The notes below the pieces were generated by a model. It saw nothing but the letters and a program-made list of their open reading frames with translations, was not told the origin of the DNA and ran no database searches. Made by a program: the position numbers and the translations under genes. A stretch of DNA of 64,000 bases, taken from the NCBI RefSeq assembly GCF_044385915.1, contig NZ_JBISCC010000124.1, positions 124,001 through 188,000 of the forward strand, in the 5' to 3' direction. Source of the DNA: Thalassobellus citreus (GTDB lineage Bacteria; Bacteroidota; Bacteroidia; Flavobacteriales; Flavobacteriaceae). This document shows, piece by piece, positions 17,180-26,595 of this stretch; position 1 is the first letter of the stretch, and every line of letters starts with the position of its first letter.

Positions 17180-19609
17180 ATGGATTTAATTGTAAAATTT
17201 TTACCGCTTTTTGGTGTTTTGGCACTAATTTTTGTAATTATAAAAAGTGGCTGGGTTTCAAAACAAGATGTAGGAGATGCTAAAATGGCTAGAATTGCAA
17301 AAAATATTGCAGAAGGCGCTATGGCCTTTTTAAAAGCTGAATACAAAGTTTTATCAATATTTGTAGTAGCAGTTGCAATTCTCTTATACTTTAAAGGTAA
17401 TTCAGAAGAAGGCTCTAATGGCATGGTAGCTGTTTCATTTATTGTTGGTGCTATTTGTTCTGCATTAGCTGGTTTTATTGGTATGAAAGTAGCAACTAAA
17501 GCCAATGTTAGAACAACACAAGCTGCTCGTCAATCTTTAGGACGCGCATTAGAAGTCGCATTTGCAGGAGGAGCAGTTATGGGCTTAGGTGTTGTAGGTC
17601 TAGGAGTTTTAGGACTTAGTGGCTTATTCATGATATATAGTGGTCAAGGTTGGGAAATAGGAGAAATTCTTAACGTGCTTTCTGGTTTTTCATTAGGAGC
17701 ATCATCTATTGCTTTATTTGCTCGTGTTGGTGGTGGTATTTATACTAAAGCTGCCGATGTAGGAGCCGATTTAGTTGGGAAAGTAGAAGCAGGTATCCCT
17801 GAAGATCATCCATTAAATCCTGCAACAATTGCAGATAATGTAGGTGATAATGTTGGAGATGTTGCTGGTATGGGAGCCGATTTATTTGAATCTTATGTAG
17901 GTTCTATTATAGGAACCATGGTTTTAGGTGCTATATATGCTACTTTACCAGAATTCCAAGGTGCTTTTGATGGTTTAGGAGCTGTGTATTTACCACTAGT
18001 TCTTGCAGCAGTAGGAATTGTTATGTCAATTTTAGGAACCTTTTTTGTTCGTGTAAAAGATGGAGGAAATCCGCAAACAGCTTTAAATATTGGAGAGTTT
18101 GGTTCTGCAGGTTTAATGTTGGTAGCGTCTTATTTTATAATTAATCAAATGTTGCCAGAATCTTGGGTCGATGCTGGAACAACATATACATCTATGGGTG
18201 TTTTTTGGGCTACTATTGCTGGTTTAGTTGCAGGATTAGCCGTAGGTAAAATAACGGAGTATTATACTGCTACGGGTAAAAAACCAGTAATGTCTATTGT
18301 AAAACAATCTGAAACTGGAGCAGCAACAAATATTATTGCAGGTTTAGGAGTTGGTATGATGTCTACTGCAATTCCTATTTTATTAATTGCTGCGGCTATT
18401 ATGGTTTCTCATCATTTTGCAGGTTTATATGGTATCGCCATTGCTGCAGTAGGTATGTTAGCTAATACGGGTATTCAATTAGCTGTTGATGCATACGGGC
18501 CAATTTGTGATAATGCAGGTGGTATTGCTGAAATGGCAGAATTACCAAGCGAAGTTAGAGATCGTACCGATAAATTAGATGCTGTTGGAAATACAACAGC
18601 TGCTATTGGTAAAGGATTTGCAATTGCTTCTGCGGCTTTAACAGCTTTAGCATTATTTGCAGCATTCATGAAAACTGCTCATGTAACGTCTATTGATGTT
18701 TCTAGACCAGATATTATGGCAGGATTATTAATAGGAGGTATGTTACCATTTGTGTTTTCTGCATTATCAATGAATGCAGTAGGTCGTGCTGCTATGGCAA
18801 TGATTGAAGAGGTTCGTCGTCAGTTTAGAGATATTCCTCAATTAAAAGCAGCGTTAGAAGTAATGAGAGCTGTTGATTCAGATATGACTAAGGCAACAAA
18901 AGAACAAAGAGCTATTTTTGATGCAGCTGATGGTGTTGCCGATTATGGAAAATGTATTGATATTTCAACAAAAGCGTCTATTAGAGAAATGGTATTACCA
19001 GGCTTATTAGCTATAGTTGTACCTGTACTTGTTGGTTTTGGCGGACAATGGTTTGGAGTTGGAGGCGCAGAGATGTTAGGAGGCTTGTTAGCTGGTGTAA
19101 CTACTTGTGGTGTGCTAATGGCTATTTTTCAGTCTAATGCTGGAGGTGCTTGGGATAATGCAAAGAAAACTATTGAAGAAGACGGTAGAAAAGGAACAGA
19201 TGTACACAAAGCAGCCGTTGTAGGTGATACTGTTGGAGATCCGTTTAAAGATACATCAGGACCATCATTAAATATTTTATTAAAATTAATGTCGGTTGTA
19301 GCATTGGTTATTGCTCCTAGTATTGCTATGGATTCTGAGGTTGTTACTGCTTATGTTTCTGAAGGAAATGATACAGAACTAGTAACTATTTCAAAAGAAG
19401 TTAAAGTAGATATGACTAATAATGAAGATGGTACTGTAAAAGCTGTAGTAACGACAGTAACTACTGAAAATGGAGTAAAATCTACTAGTTATGAAACTTT
19501 TGAAGGTGCCGAAGCTGATGTAAAAATGAGTATTGATGCTTTAAATGAAAGTAATAAAGTAGTTCGTGTAGACGTGAAAAAAGATATTAATCAAGTTGTT
19601 GTTAACTAG
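17180..19609 (+). CDS. hppA: membrane-bound ion-pumping pyrophosphatase
   Basis: 809 aa, about 16 transmembrane helices. It couples pyrophosphate hydrolysis to H+ or Na+ export. Substrate-site motifs are present: KAADVGADLVGKVEAGIPED, NPATIADNVGDNVGDVAGMG, and near the end VVGDTVGDPFKDTSGPSLN. The motif GNTTAAIGKGFAIASAAL has Ala at the position that is Lys in K+-independent enzymes, so a K+-dependent type is inferred. Whether it pumps Na+ or H+ cannot be settled by eye. Odd feature: after the last helix (about residue 722) there is an 85-residue polar tail rich in Val/Thr/Lys/Asp, predicted extracytoplasmic, not present in typical family members. Confidence 0.96.
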   Translation: MDLIVKFLPLFGVLALIFVIIKSGWVSKQDVGDAKMARIAKNIAEGAMAFLKAEYKVLSIFVVAVAILLYFKGNSEEGSNGMVAVSFIVGAICSALAGFIGMKVATKANVRTTQAARQSLGRALEVAFAGGAVMGLGVVGLGVLGLSGLFMIYSGQGWEIGEILNVLSGFSLGASSIALFARVGGGIYTKAADVGADLVGKVEAGIPEDHPLNPATIADNVGDNVGDVAGMGADLFESYVGSIIGTMVLGAIYATLPEFQGAFDGLGAVYLPLVLAAVGIVMSILGTFFVRVKDGGNPQTALNIGEFGSAGLMLVASYFIINQMLPESWVDAGTTYTSMGVFWATIAGLVAGLAVGKITEYYTATGKKPVMSIVKQSETGAATNIIAGLGVGMMSTAIPILLIAAAIMVSHHFAGLYGIAIAAVGMLANTGIQLAVDAYGPICDNAGGIAEMAELPSEVRDRTDKLDAVGNTTAAIGKGFAIASAALTALALFAAFMKTAHVTSIDVSRPDIMAGLLIGGMLPFVFSALSMNAVGRAAMAMIEEVRRQFRDIPQLKAALEVMRAVDSDMTKATKEQRAIFDAADGVADYGKCIDISTKASIREMVLPGLLAIVVPVLVGFGGQWFGVGGAEMLGGLLAGVTTCGVLMAIFQSNAGGAWDNAKKTIEEDGRKGTDVHKAAVVGDTVGDPFKDTSGPSLNILLKLMSVVALVIAPSIAMDSEVVTAYVSEGNDTELVTISKEVKVDMTNNEDGTVKAVVTTVTTENGVKSTSYETFEGAEADVKMSIDALNESNKVVRVDVKKDINQVVVN

Positions 19610-19951
19610 ATAAATTCTTTAAAAACTATATAAACAAAAAAACCACACTATTAGTGTGGTTTTTTTGTTTATATAGTTTTGCGTTAAGGATAGAATGGGC
19701 ATTCTTTTTGTGAAAATTTATATATGTAACAAATATTCTTTATAAAATAGTTGTTTTAGTTAAAAGAACCCGCTAATAATTTACTTTATAAATATATCAA
19801 AGTCTTCTAGTTTATCTTCGAATTAAGTTGATTGCTATTTTGATGTTTTTTAGGTCACAAAATTGTGATGTGAGTAATTATTATGTTAAATTAAATAATT
19901 CTTCATTTTGTTATAGTAAAAGAATTTATATTTAGATATATTTTCATTACT
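19610..19951. other. 342-bp gap with long terminator and leader of surface operon
   Basis: Contains the 59-nt terminator at 19622-19680. Toward the next gene there is TTTG at 19907-19910 and TATATTTA at 19927-19934 (one mismatch, 16-nt spacer), a weak promoter candidate 18 nt before the ATG at 19952. Nothing else recognised. Confidence 0.5.
19622..19680. terminator. terminator with 28-bp perfect arms after hppA
   Basis: Two exactly complementary 28-nt arms (19622-19649 and 19653-19680) with a 3-nt ATT loop. The inner part CCACACT/AGTGTGG with flanking A7/T7 is a standard intrinsic terminator; the outer AAAACTATATAAAC arm extends it far beyond the usual length. Confidence 0.92.
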
Positions 19952-20662
19952 ATGAAAGGTTTTTGTTACTCATTATGTATATGTTTTTTTTATGTCAATT
20001 TAGTGTCTGCGCAATCTGAATTTTTTAAAAAAGAATATTTTGAAGTTTACGATTCAATTGATTTATATCAAAACAATAATGTTTTTAACGGTTTAGAGTA
20101 TATAGATAATTATATTAGTTTATCTGTCGAAAATCATAAATTTTATGGGTCAAGTGATTTTCTTAAAGGGTATATTATTTATAATGATTTACCTCATTTT
20201 AATGTAAAAATGAAATATGACTTATTAAATGATTTGGTGATTCTTGAATTTGTGAATATAAAAGTTACAAACCTCAGTTTAAATTCAAGTTTGGTTAGTC
20301 AATTTGTTTTAAATAATGCTCAGTTTGTGAGGCTTCCTCAAATTGAAATATTAAGACCTTTTTATGTAAATGGTTTTTTTCAAGTAGCATATAATGGACC
20401 TAATTACACTTTATATGTGAAATATAAAAAGAGCAAAATAGAGAAACTTAGAAATAAGAAAGTGTATTATACATTTAAATCTAACGAAGTTTATGTTTTG
20501 TTTTATAAGAATAAATATCTCAAGATTAATTCAAAAAAGAATATTATCGAAGCCATTCCTGAAAGAGAAACGGAAATATCTAATTATTATAAATTTAATA
20601 AACGGTTGTACAAAAAAAGTAAGCATCAATTTTTTGTTAAACTATTTACAAGCTTAAAGTAA
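19952..20662 (+). CDS. secreted protein of unknown function, first gene of TonB/DUF4249 operon
   Basis: 236 aa. Signal peptide MKGFCYSLCICFFYVNLVSAQ. The mature protein is rich in Tyr, Phe, Asn and Lys, with alternating strands such as FNVKMKYDLLNDLVILEF and YNGPNYTLYVKYKKSK, and ends in a basic tail (KRLYKKSKHQFFVKLF). I do not recognise a family. It lies 10 nt upstream of a TonB-dependent receptor and is almost certainly in the same transcript; small secreted proteins of this kind often precede such receptors in Flavobacteria. A periplasmic or outer-membrane accessory role is inferred from position only. Confidence 0.7.
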   Translation: MKGFCYSLCICFFYVNLVSAQSEFFKKEYFEVYDSIDLYQNNNVFNGLEYIDNYISLSVENHKFYGSSDFLKGYIIYNDLPHFNVKMKYDLLNDLVILEFVNIKVTNLSLNSSLVSQFVLNNAQFVRLPQIEILRPFYVNGFFQVAYNGPNYTLYVKYKKSKIEKLRNKKVYYTFKSNEVYVLFYKNKYLKINSKKNIIEAIPERETEISNYYKFNKRLYKKSKHQFFVKLFTSLK

Positions 20663-20672
20663 GTCTCCGTAT

Positions 20673-23447
20673 ATGAAAAAATTAATGGTTTTGTCTTTTG
20701 TGCTCTTGATTAGTAATTTAGGAAATTCTCAAGAATATAAAAAAATATCAATCAATTTTGATAATATGAATCGTATTGATGCTTTGTTAGAATTGGAAGA
20801 TTTAATCGGATATAAATTTTATTTTGAAGAAGACTGGTTTGACGATACATTATTTTCAAAATCTTTTAAGAATTTGGAAATAGATGTTATTCTTGAAGAA
20901 ATATTAAAAGAGACTTCCGTTAATTATTTGATTTTTGATGGTAAAGTTATTTTGACCAAAAATACAGCAATAGTTGATAGACTACCTGATATCCATTTTA
21001 AAAAGGTAGATACCACTATATCTAAAACTACTATATCCGAACAAAATAAAAAGATCAAAGCTCCTATTTTACAAAAACAATTTATTAGTAATCGACTAAA
21101 GAGTGATGGTAAGATTTATTCTATAGGTAAAGAGAATATAAATAATAATCAAAGTAAGTATTTAATATCTGGATATATAAAAGATTCAAAAACAAATAAA
21201 CCTATTGATAATTTAGTTGTATTTATAACAAATAAAGATATTAATACAACAACAAATGAATTTGGGTTTTATTCATTGGAAGTTCCTAAAGGGTTTAATG
21301 AATTAGAAACATCATCATTGTCATACGGAAAAAGCAAACGAAGAATTATTGTTTATAGTAATGGTGATTTAAGTTTTTTTTTAGATGAGTCTGCAGAATT
21401 ACTTAATGAAATTGTTATAAAGTCGGATAAAGATGACAACATTAAGAAGGTTGAAGTCGGAGTTACTAGAATTGATGTAGAAGGTATAAAAAATATTCCT
21501 TTAGTTTTAGGTGAACGTGATGTTTTAAAAGTTGCTACTACTATGCCAGGAATAAAAACCGCAGGAGAAGGAGCTTTAGGTTATAATGTAAGAGGAGGTA
21601 AAGTAGATCAAAATTTAATTTTGTTTGATGATGCAGTAATGTATAATCCATCACATTTTTTTGGAGTATTTTCTGCAATAAATCCTTTTGCAACTGGAAG
21701 TGTTGATATCTATAAAGGAAGTATCCCTTCTGAATTTGGAGGACGTCTTTCTTCTGTTATTGATATTGCTACAAAGGAGGCAAATATGGAAAAGTTTTCA
21801 GGAGAAGGTAATGTTGGCCCAATTACTGGGAATTTAATGATTGAAACTCCAATTATTAAAGATAAGATGTCCGTTTTAGTTGGAGGAAGAGCAACATATT
21901 CCGACTGGGTGCTTAAAGCAATTTCTGAAGAATCAATAAAAAATAGTAAAGCTAATTTTTATGATGCTCTTGTGAAATTTAATTATAAAATTAATAATAA
22001 AAATAATTTACAAGCTACGCTTTATTATAGTAATGATGAGTTTAGTATAACTTCAGATTCTGTTTATGGTTATAGCAATAGATTGGCTTCGATAAAATGG
22101 AACCATACGTTTAATGATAAAAATAGAGTTTCCTTACAAATGGCAACAAGTGAGTATAAGTTTAGTATTATTTATGATGGTATTTTTAATAGAAACTTTG
22201 ATTTTGGTTATAGTATAAATGAAACACAATTTAAATTAAAAGCTAAATACTTACATAGTAAAAAACATAAATTCAATTACGGATTAAGCAGTAAACTGTA
22301 TGCTATAAAACCTGGAGATATTGTGCCTTTAGGAAATGAATCTGTTGTTGAAAGCAAAAGTATTGATAGAGAAAGAGGGTTAGAATCGGCATTCTTTATG
22401 TCGGACTTATTTGAGTTAAATAAAAAGTTTGTGTTAGATATTGGTATTAGATATTCATTATATGCTTCTTTAGGGGCAGGGACCCAGAATGTTTATGACC
22501 TTTTTCAACCTAAAAGTTCAGAGTCTATTGTCGAAACAAAAAATTTTAAGAATAATGAAGTCATAAAAACCTATGGAGGTCCAGAATTACGGTTTTCTGC
22601 AAGATATTTTTTAGCACCAAGTGTTTCTGTAAAAGCAGGATATAATAAAACCATTCAGTATTCTCATTTACTTTCATCTAATACTACGGCATCTCCTGTT
22701 GATTCTTGGAAATTATCAAACTTAAATGTTGAGCCACAACGGGCAGAACAATTTTCTCTTGGGTTTTATAAGAATTTTAATAATGACTTATATGAATTGA
22801 GTCTTGAAAGCTATTATAAAAAAATGAATAACCTTTTGGATTTTAAAGTTGGTGCAGAGTTACTTTTAAATGAGGATATTGAAACCGAACTTTTACAAGG
22901 AAAAGGTAAGGCCTACGGGGTAGAATTTTTACTTAAAAAGAAGAAAGGACGATTAAATGGATGGCTTGGTTATTCTTATTCTAGAACTTTAGTGCAATTG
23001 GATAGTGAATTTTTAACCAATAGAGTAAACAACGGTAATTATTTTTCAGCAAATCAAGATAGGCCACATGATGTTAGTTTAATTTCAAATTATAGACTTA
23101 CAAAGCGGTATAGTGTTTCTTTTAATTTTAATTATCAATCAGGTAGACCTATTACTTATCCTGTTGGGAAATACGTTTATAATGGAAAAGAACAAGTACT
23201 GTATAGCGATAGGAATAAAATTAGAATACCTGATTATTATCGTTTTGATATTGGTGTTAATATTGAAGGGAATCATAAGAATGTAAAGTTAGCACACAGT
23301 TTTTGGAATATTTCGGTATATAATGTACTTGGGAGAAATAACCCTTATTCTGTTTATTTTATAAGTGAAGATAGACAAATAAAAGGTTATAAATCATCTA
23401 TATTTTCAATTCCAGTGCCAACAATAACATATAATTTTAAATTTTAA
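20673..23447 (+). CDS. TonB-dependent outer-membrane receptor with STN domain
   Basis: 924 aa. Signal peptide (1-19), then a secretin/TonB N-terminal (STN) domain at about 22-95 (ISINFDNMNRIDALLELEDL ... TSVNYLIFDGKVIL), a carboxypeptidase-regulatory-like domain at about 165-245 (SGYIKDSKTNKPIDNLVVFI), a plug domain (GERDVLKVATTMPGIKTAGE, YNVRGGKVDQNLILFDDA, YKGSIPSEFGGRLSSVID) and a C-terminal barrel ending in aromatic residues. STN domains normally contact an anti-sigma factor, but no sigma/anti-sigma pair is adjacent. The substrate is unknown; the pairing with DUF4249 and MG2-like genes is a recurrent Bacteroidota surface module. Confidence 0.92.
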   Translation: MKKLMVLSFVLLISNLGNSQEYKKISINFDNMNRIDALLELEDLIGYKFYFEEDWFDDTLFSKSFKNLEIDVILEEILKETSVNYLIFDGKVILTKNTAIVDRLPDIHFKKVDTTISKTTISEQNKKIKAPILQKQFISNRLKSDGKIYSIGKENINNNQSKYLISGYIKDSKTNKPIDNLVVFITNKDINTTTNEFGFYSLEVPKGFNELETSSLSYGKSKRRIIVYSNGDLSFFLDESAELLNEIVIKSDKDDNIKKVEVGVTRIDVEGIKNIPLVLGERDVLKVATTMPGIKTAGEGALGYNVRGGKVDQNLILFDDAVMYNPSHFFGVFSAINPFATGSVDIYKGSIPSEFGGRLSSVIDIATKEANMEKFSGEGNVGPITGNLMIETPIIKDKMSVLVGGRATYSDWVLKAISEESIKNSKANFYDALVKFNYKINNKNNLQATLYYSNDEFSITSDSVYGYSNRLASIKWNHTFNDKNRVSLQMATSEYKFSIIYDGIFNRNFDFGYSINETQFKLKAKYLHSKKHKFNYGLSSKLYAIKPGDIVPLGNESVVESKSIDRERGLESAFFMSDLFELNKKFVLDIGIRYSLYASLGAGTQNVYDLFQPKSSESIVETKNFKNNEVIKTYGGPELRFSARYFLAPSVSVKAGYNKTIQYSHLLSSNTTASPVDSWKLSNLNVEPQRAEQFSLGFYKNFNNDLYELSLESYYKKMNNLLDFKVGAELLLNEDIETELLQGKGKAYGVEFLLKKKKGRLNGWLGYSYSRTLVQLDSEFLTNRVNNGNYFSANQDRPHDVSLISNYRLTKRYSVSFNFNYQSGRPITYPVGKYVYNGKEQVLYSDRNKIRIPDYYRFDIGVNIEGNHKNVKLAHSFWNISVYNVLGRNNPYSVYFISEDRQIKGYKSSIFSIPVPTITYNFKF

Positions 23448-23454
23448 ATTAAAG

Positions 23455-23672
23455 TTGACCAAATTATATAAAAATATATCGTTTATTATTTTATTAACTA
23501 CATATAGATGTGCAGTACCATTTTCTTTTGTAATAGGCTTTTTTGAAGAAGTTTTGGTTATTGAAGAAACTATAGCCGATGAGTTAAAGTCTATCATATA
23601 CGATTGTAAAGTAAGAGTGTGGGGATTGTACAATATTCATCTAATATAAAATTAACGTTTTGGGAAGATTAG
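23455..23672 (+). pseudogene. relic of a second DUF4249 lipoprotein gene
   Basis: The 5' part encodes FFEEVLVIEETIADELK, closely matching SFEDVLVVEATITDEFK at the start of the intact DUF4249 gene just downstream. The 3' part (about 23616-23672) matches the end of that gene nearly base for base, including GAGTGTGGGGATTGTACAA and ACGTTTTGGGAAGATTAG, but is shifted in frame. Roughly 1 kb of the middle is missing. The longest frame left is 64 codons from a TTG. It therefore looks like a tandem copy that lost its interior and then decayed. Confidence 0.75.
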
Positions 23673-24853
23673 TTATTACAAATTTTATTGTTTTTAGCCT
23701 GCTTGGTTTTTGTGTACTAGGATGTACGGAATCTTTTCCTTTGGTAACAGAATCATTTGAGGATGTTTTAGTGGTGGAAGCTACTATAACAGATGAATTT
23801 AAATATCAAGAGATTAAAATTTCACGAACTTATTTGTTGGAAAGCGATTCTCAAGTTATAGAGAGTAATGCAAATGTTAGAATAGAAGATAGTAATAATA
23901 ATATATATAATTTTAGAGAAGCAGAAGGAGGTGTTTATATTTCTAATATACCATTTAAACCTGTAGAAGGTGTTTCTTATAAATTATTAATAACATTAGT
24001 TGATGGTAAAGAATATGTTTCAAGTAATGAGTTTTTAGCTCCAAAAGCTGAAATAGAAAATTTATATGCAGAGTTGGTTAATTTAAATGGGCAAACTGGG
24101 GTTCAGGTTTTAGTTGATAGCAATGATGATTTAGGAGAGGCGAATTTTTTTAGGTATAAATATGAAGAAACATATAAAATTGTAGCTCCATTTTATTCTC
24201 CGTTTGATGCCATTGTTACTGGTGGTATTACTGAAGGAACAATTGATTTAGTAGCTAAAACTAAAGAAGAAAAAATATGCTATTCAAGTAATATTTCTAC
24301 AGAAATATTATTAACAAGTGTAAACAGTTTAATTGAGAATAAAGTGTCAAAATTCCCTATTCGTTTTATTAAAGCAGATAACAGTATTCTAAGGGAGCGT
24401 TATAGTATTTTAGTAAAGCAATATGTACAATCTGTAGAAGCAAATAATTTTTATAAAATTTTAAAAGAATTGAGTTCAGAAGAAAGTGTATTTGTAGATA
24501 ATCAGCCAGGGTTTATTCAAGGTAATATTTTTTCTCAACAAAGTTCTACTGAAAAAGTTATAGGATTTTTTGATGTTTCATCGGTTACATCAAAAAGAAT
24601 ATATTTTAATTATTCAGATTTTAATATCGATTATCCAGCTTATTTCTTCGATTGTGATTTGAGGACTTATGATTATACTATTACTGGGCCTCCAGAACCA
24701 AATCAAAGAGTTTTTCTGCTGCAATTATTATTCTTTTATCCTCAATATAAATTTGTTTCTGGCTATTATCCCGAGTATACTATAGTAAACCCAGAGTGTG
24801 GGGATTGTACAACATTTTCATCTAATATAAAACCAACGTTTTGGGAAGATTAA
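23660..24853 (+). CDS. DUF4249 lipoprotein
   Basis: 397 aa starting at TTG (23660); no ATG precedes the signal peptide. MGRLVITNFIVFSLLGFCVLGC is a lipoprotein signal with lipobox VLGC. The mature protein has the DUF4249 start (SFEDVLVVEATITDEFKYQ, ISRTYLLESDSQVIESNANV, then a YKLLITLVDGKEYVSS strand pair) and ends PECGDCTTFSSNIKPTFWED. The family accompanies TonB receptors in Bacteroidota and is assumed to sit on the outer membrane as a partner of the receptor. The TTG start overlaps by 13 nt the ancestral stop of the relic gene upstream, exactly as the next gene overlaps this one. Confidence 0.85.
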   Translation: MGRLVITNFIVFSLLGFCVLGCTESFPLVTESFEDVLVVEATITDEFKYQEIKISRTYLLESDSQVIESNANVRIEDSNNNIYNFREAEGGVYISNIPFKPVEGVSYKLLITLVDGKEYVSSNEFLAPKAEIENLYAELVNLNGQTGVQVLVDSNDDLGEANFFRYKYEETYKIVAPFYSPFDAIVTGGITEGTIDLVAKTKEEKICYSSNISTEILLTSVNSLIENKVSKFPIRFIKADNSILRERYSILVKQYVQSVEANNFYKILKELSSEESVFVDNQPGFIQGNIFSQQSSTEKVIGFFDVSSVTSKRIYFNYSDFNIDYPAYFFDCDLRTYDYTITGPPEPNQRVFLLQLLFFYPQYKFVSGYYPEYTIVNPECGDCTTFSSNIKPTFWED

Positions 24854-26586
24854 CTATAAAAATTGTTATTGCTTTATGTATGTTATGCAATAATGTTTTA
24901 TGTCAAATAAGCAAAGAGACTTTTAATACTCTTAAAACTTCAATTCCTCAAGAAAAGGTTGAGCTTCATACCAATGCAAATATTTTATTAGCAGGAGAAA
25001 CATTGTTTTATAAATTATATTGCTTAAATAGTCTAGAAAGACCAAGTACAGTTAGTAAAATCGCTTATGTTGAATTAATAGGAGTTGAAAAAAATCAACT
25101 GTTTAAGCACAAACTAAAATTAGTTGGTGGATTAGCAAATGGAGATTTTTTTATACCATCAAATATTGAGACGGGTAATTATAAGATTGTGGCTTACACA
25201 AAGTGGATGAATAATAATGAAAGTAATCCCTTTTATCAAACCGATGTTTATATAATCAATCCATTTATACCGAAAGAGTTTTTTCTTGAAAACAAGAAAA
25301 TATTTGATGAGAATCAAATAGATATAGAGATTAAGAAAGGGGATTTAATTATAGGTAAGAAAAGCAATGGTGATATTAAGCTTGAAACTAATAATAAGTC
25401 ATATAAAACAAGAGAAAAGGTTGAATTGACTTTTAATAATGTTTTAGAAGAAAAGGGTTATGGAAATTATAGTCTGTCTATTCGCAAGTTAGATTCATTA
25501 GAGGTAACTAAAAAAAAGTCTAATAGAATTATAAATAAAGTTCACAGAGAAAATTATTTACCAGAAATACTTGGAGAAATTATTTCTGGACAAGTTATTG
25601 CCAAAGATGATAACATTAACGTAGCAGATAAAATAGTTTCATTGTCAATTCCTGGTACTAATTACGTTTATAAAAATGTAAAAACAGATAAAGCAGGGAA
25701 ATTTCATTTTAACATTTCTGAAAATTATAATAATAGTGACGCTATTTTACAAGTACTTGATAAAAATAATGAGCGTTATGATATTCTTTTAGACGATTTA
25801 TCTTTTAATTTTTTTAATCAATTAAAATATAGTAGAGTTATATTGAATGAAAATATTAAAGATTGGATGTTAACTAAAAGTATTCATAATCAAATAGAAA
25901 GTGCTTCTCATAATTTAAAAAGAGATAGTGTTATTTATAAAAAACCTGCTAAACTATTTTACGGTAAACCTTCTGTTAAATATGTGCTAGATGATTATAA
26001 AAGATTTCCAACCGTAAAAGAGACTTTTGTTGAAGTTGTTGAAGAAGCTGCTGTAAGAAAGTATAATGATACGTTTAATTTTAAAGTGTTTAATTATGAA
26101 GAACTGCGAAATAATGTGTTTAGAGATTATGAACCATTGGTTTTATTTGATGGTAATTTAATTCAAAATAATTCAGATGTTTTAGATTATAATTCTAATA
26201 AAATTGAAAGTATTAGTGTGGTTCGTGGTATATATTTTTATGGGCCAAGTATATTTAATGGGATAATTGATATAAAAACAAAAAAGGGAGATTTTAATTT
26301 ACCAAAGAATAGGAATGATTTGAATTTTATAAGTTTAGATGCTGTAAAAGAAAATAAAATTTACTTTAATCCAAATTATAAGACTCAATTTGAAGATTTG
26401 AAAAGAATTCCTGATTATAGAAATCAGTTATTATGGATTCCTGATTTAACTTTAGATTTTAATTTAAAAACTTTAAAATTTTACACATCGGATGCTACAG
26501 GTATTTTTGAAATTCTTTTACAAGGATATAGTTTAGATGGAAAATATTTAAAATCTAAAGAGTATATAGAAATAAAAAAGGACTAA
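24841..26586 (+). CDS. MG2-like / carboxypeptidase-regulatory surface protein
   Basis: 581 aa, starting at TTG (24841) and overlapping the DUF4249 stop by 13 nt; no earlier ATG gives the signal peptide MGRLTIKIVIALCMLCNNVLCQ. Residues 30-130 resemble a macroglobulin MG2-type sandwich (EKVELHTNANILLAGETLFY ... IETGNYKIVAYTKWMNN). Residues about 250-310 look like a carboxypeptidase-regulatory domain (ISGQVIAKDDNINVADKIVS). Near 440-490 there is a plug-like segment (PLVLFDGNLIQNNSDVLDY, GPSIFNGIIDIKTKKGD). There is no barrel. Such proteins accompany TonB receptors; a surface or periplasmic accessory role is inferred. Confidence 0.75.
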   Translation: MGRLTIKIVIALCMLCNNVLCQISKETFNTLKTSIPQEKVELHTNANILLAGETLFYKLYCLNSLERPSTVSKIAYVELIGVEKNQLFKHKLKLVGGLANGDFFIPSNIETGNYKIVAYTKWMNNNESNPFYQTDVYIINPFIPKEFFLENKKIFDENQIDIEIKKGDLIIGKKSNGDIKLETNNKSYKTREKVELTFNNVLEEKGYGNYSLSIRKLDSLEVTKKKSNRIINKVHRENYLPEILGEIISGQVIAKDDNINVADKIVSLSIPGTNYVYKNVKTDKAGKFHFNISENYNNSDAILQVLDKNNERYDILLDDLSFNFFNQLKYSRVILNENIKDWMLTKSIHNQIESASHNLKRDSVIYKKPAKLFYGKPSVKYVLDDYKRFPTVKETFVEVVEEAAVRKYNDTFNFKVFNYEELRNNVFRDYEPLVLFDGNLIQNNSDVLDYNSNKIESISVVRGIYFYGPSIFNGIIDIKTKKGDFNLPKNRNDLNFISLDAVKENKIYFNPNYKTQFEDLKRIPDYRNQLLWIPDLTLDFNLKTLKFYTSDATGIFEILLQGYSLDGKYLKSKEYIEIKKD

Positions 26587-26595
26587 AGGTTGGGT

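Noticed and set aside
23455..23649. 64-codon ORF as a genuine small lipoprotein
   Set aside because: Both ends match the adjacent DUF4249 gene, with the 3' part out of frame, so it is a decayed copy.
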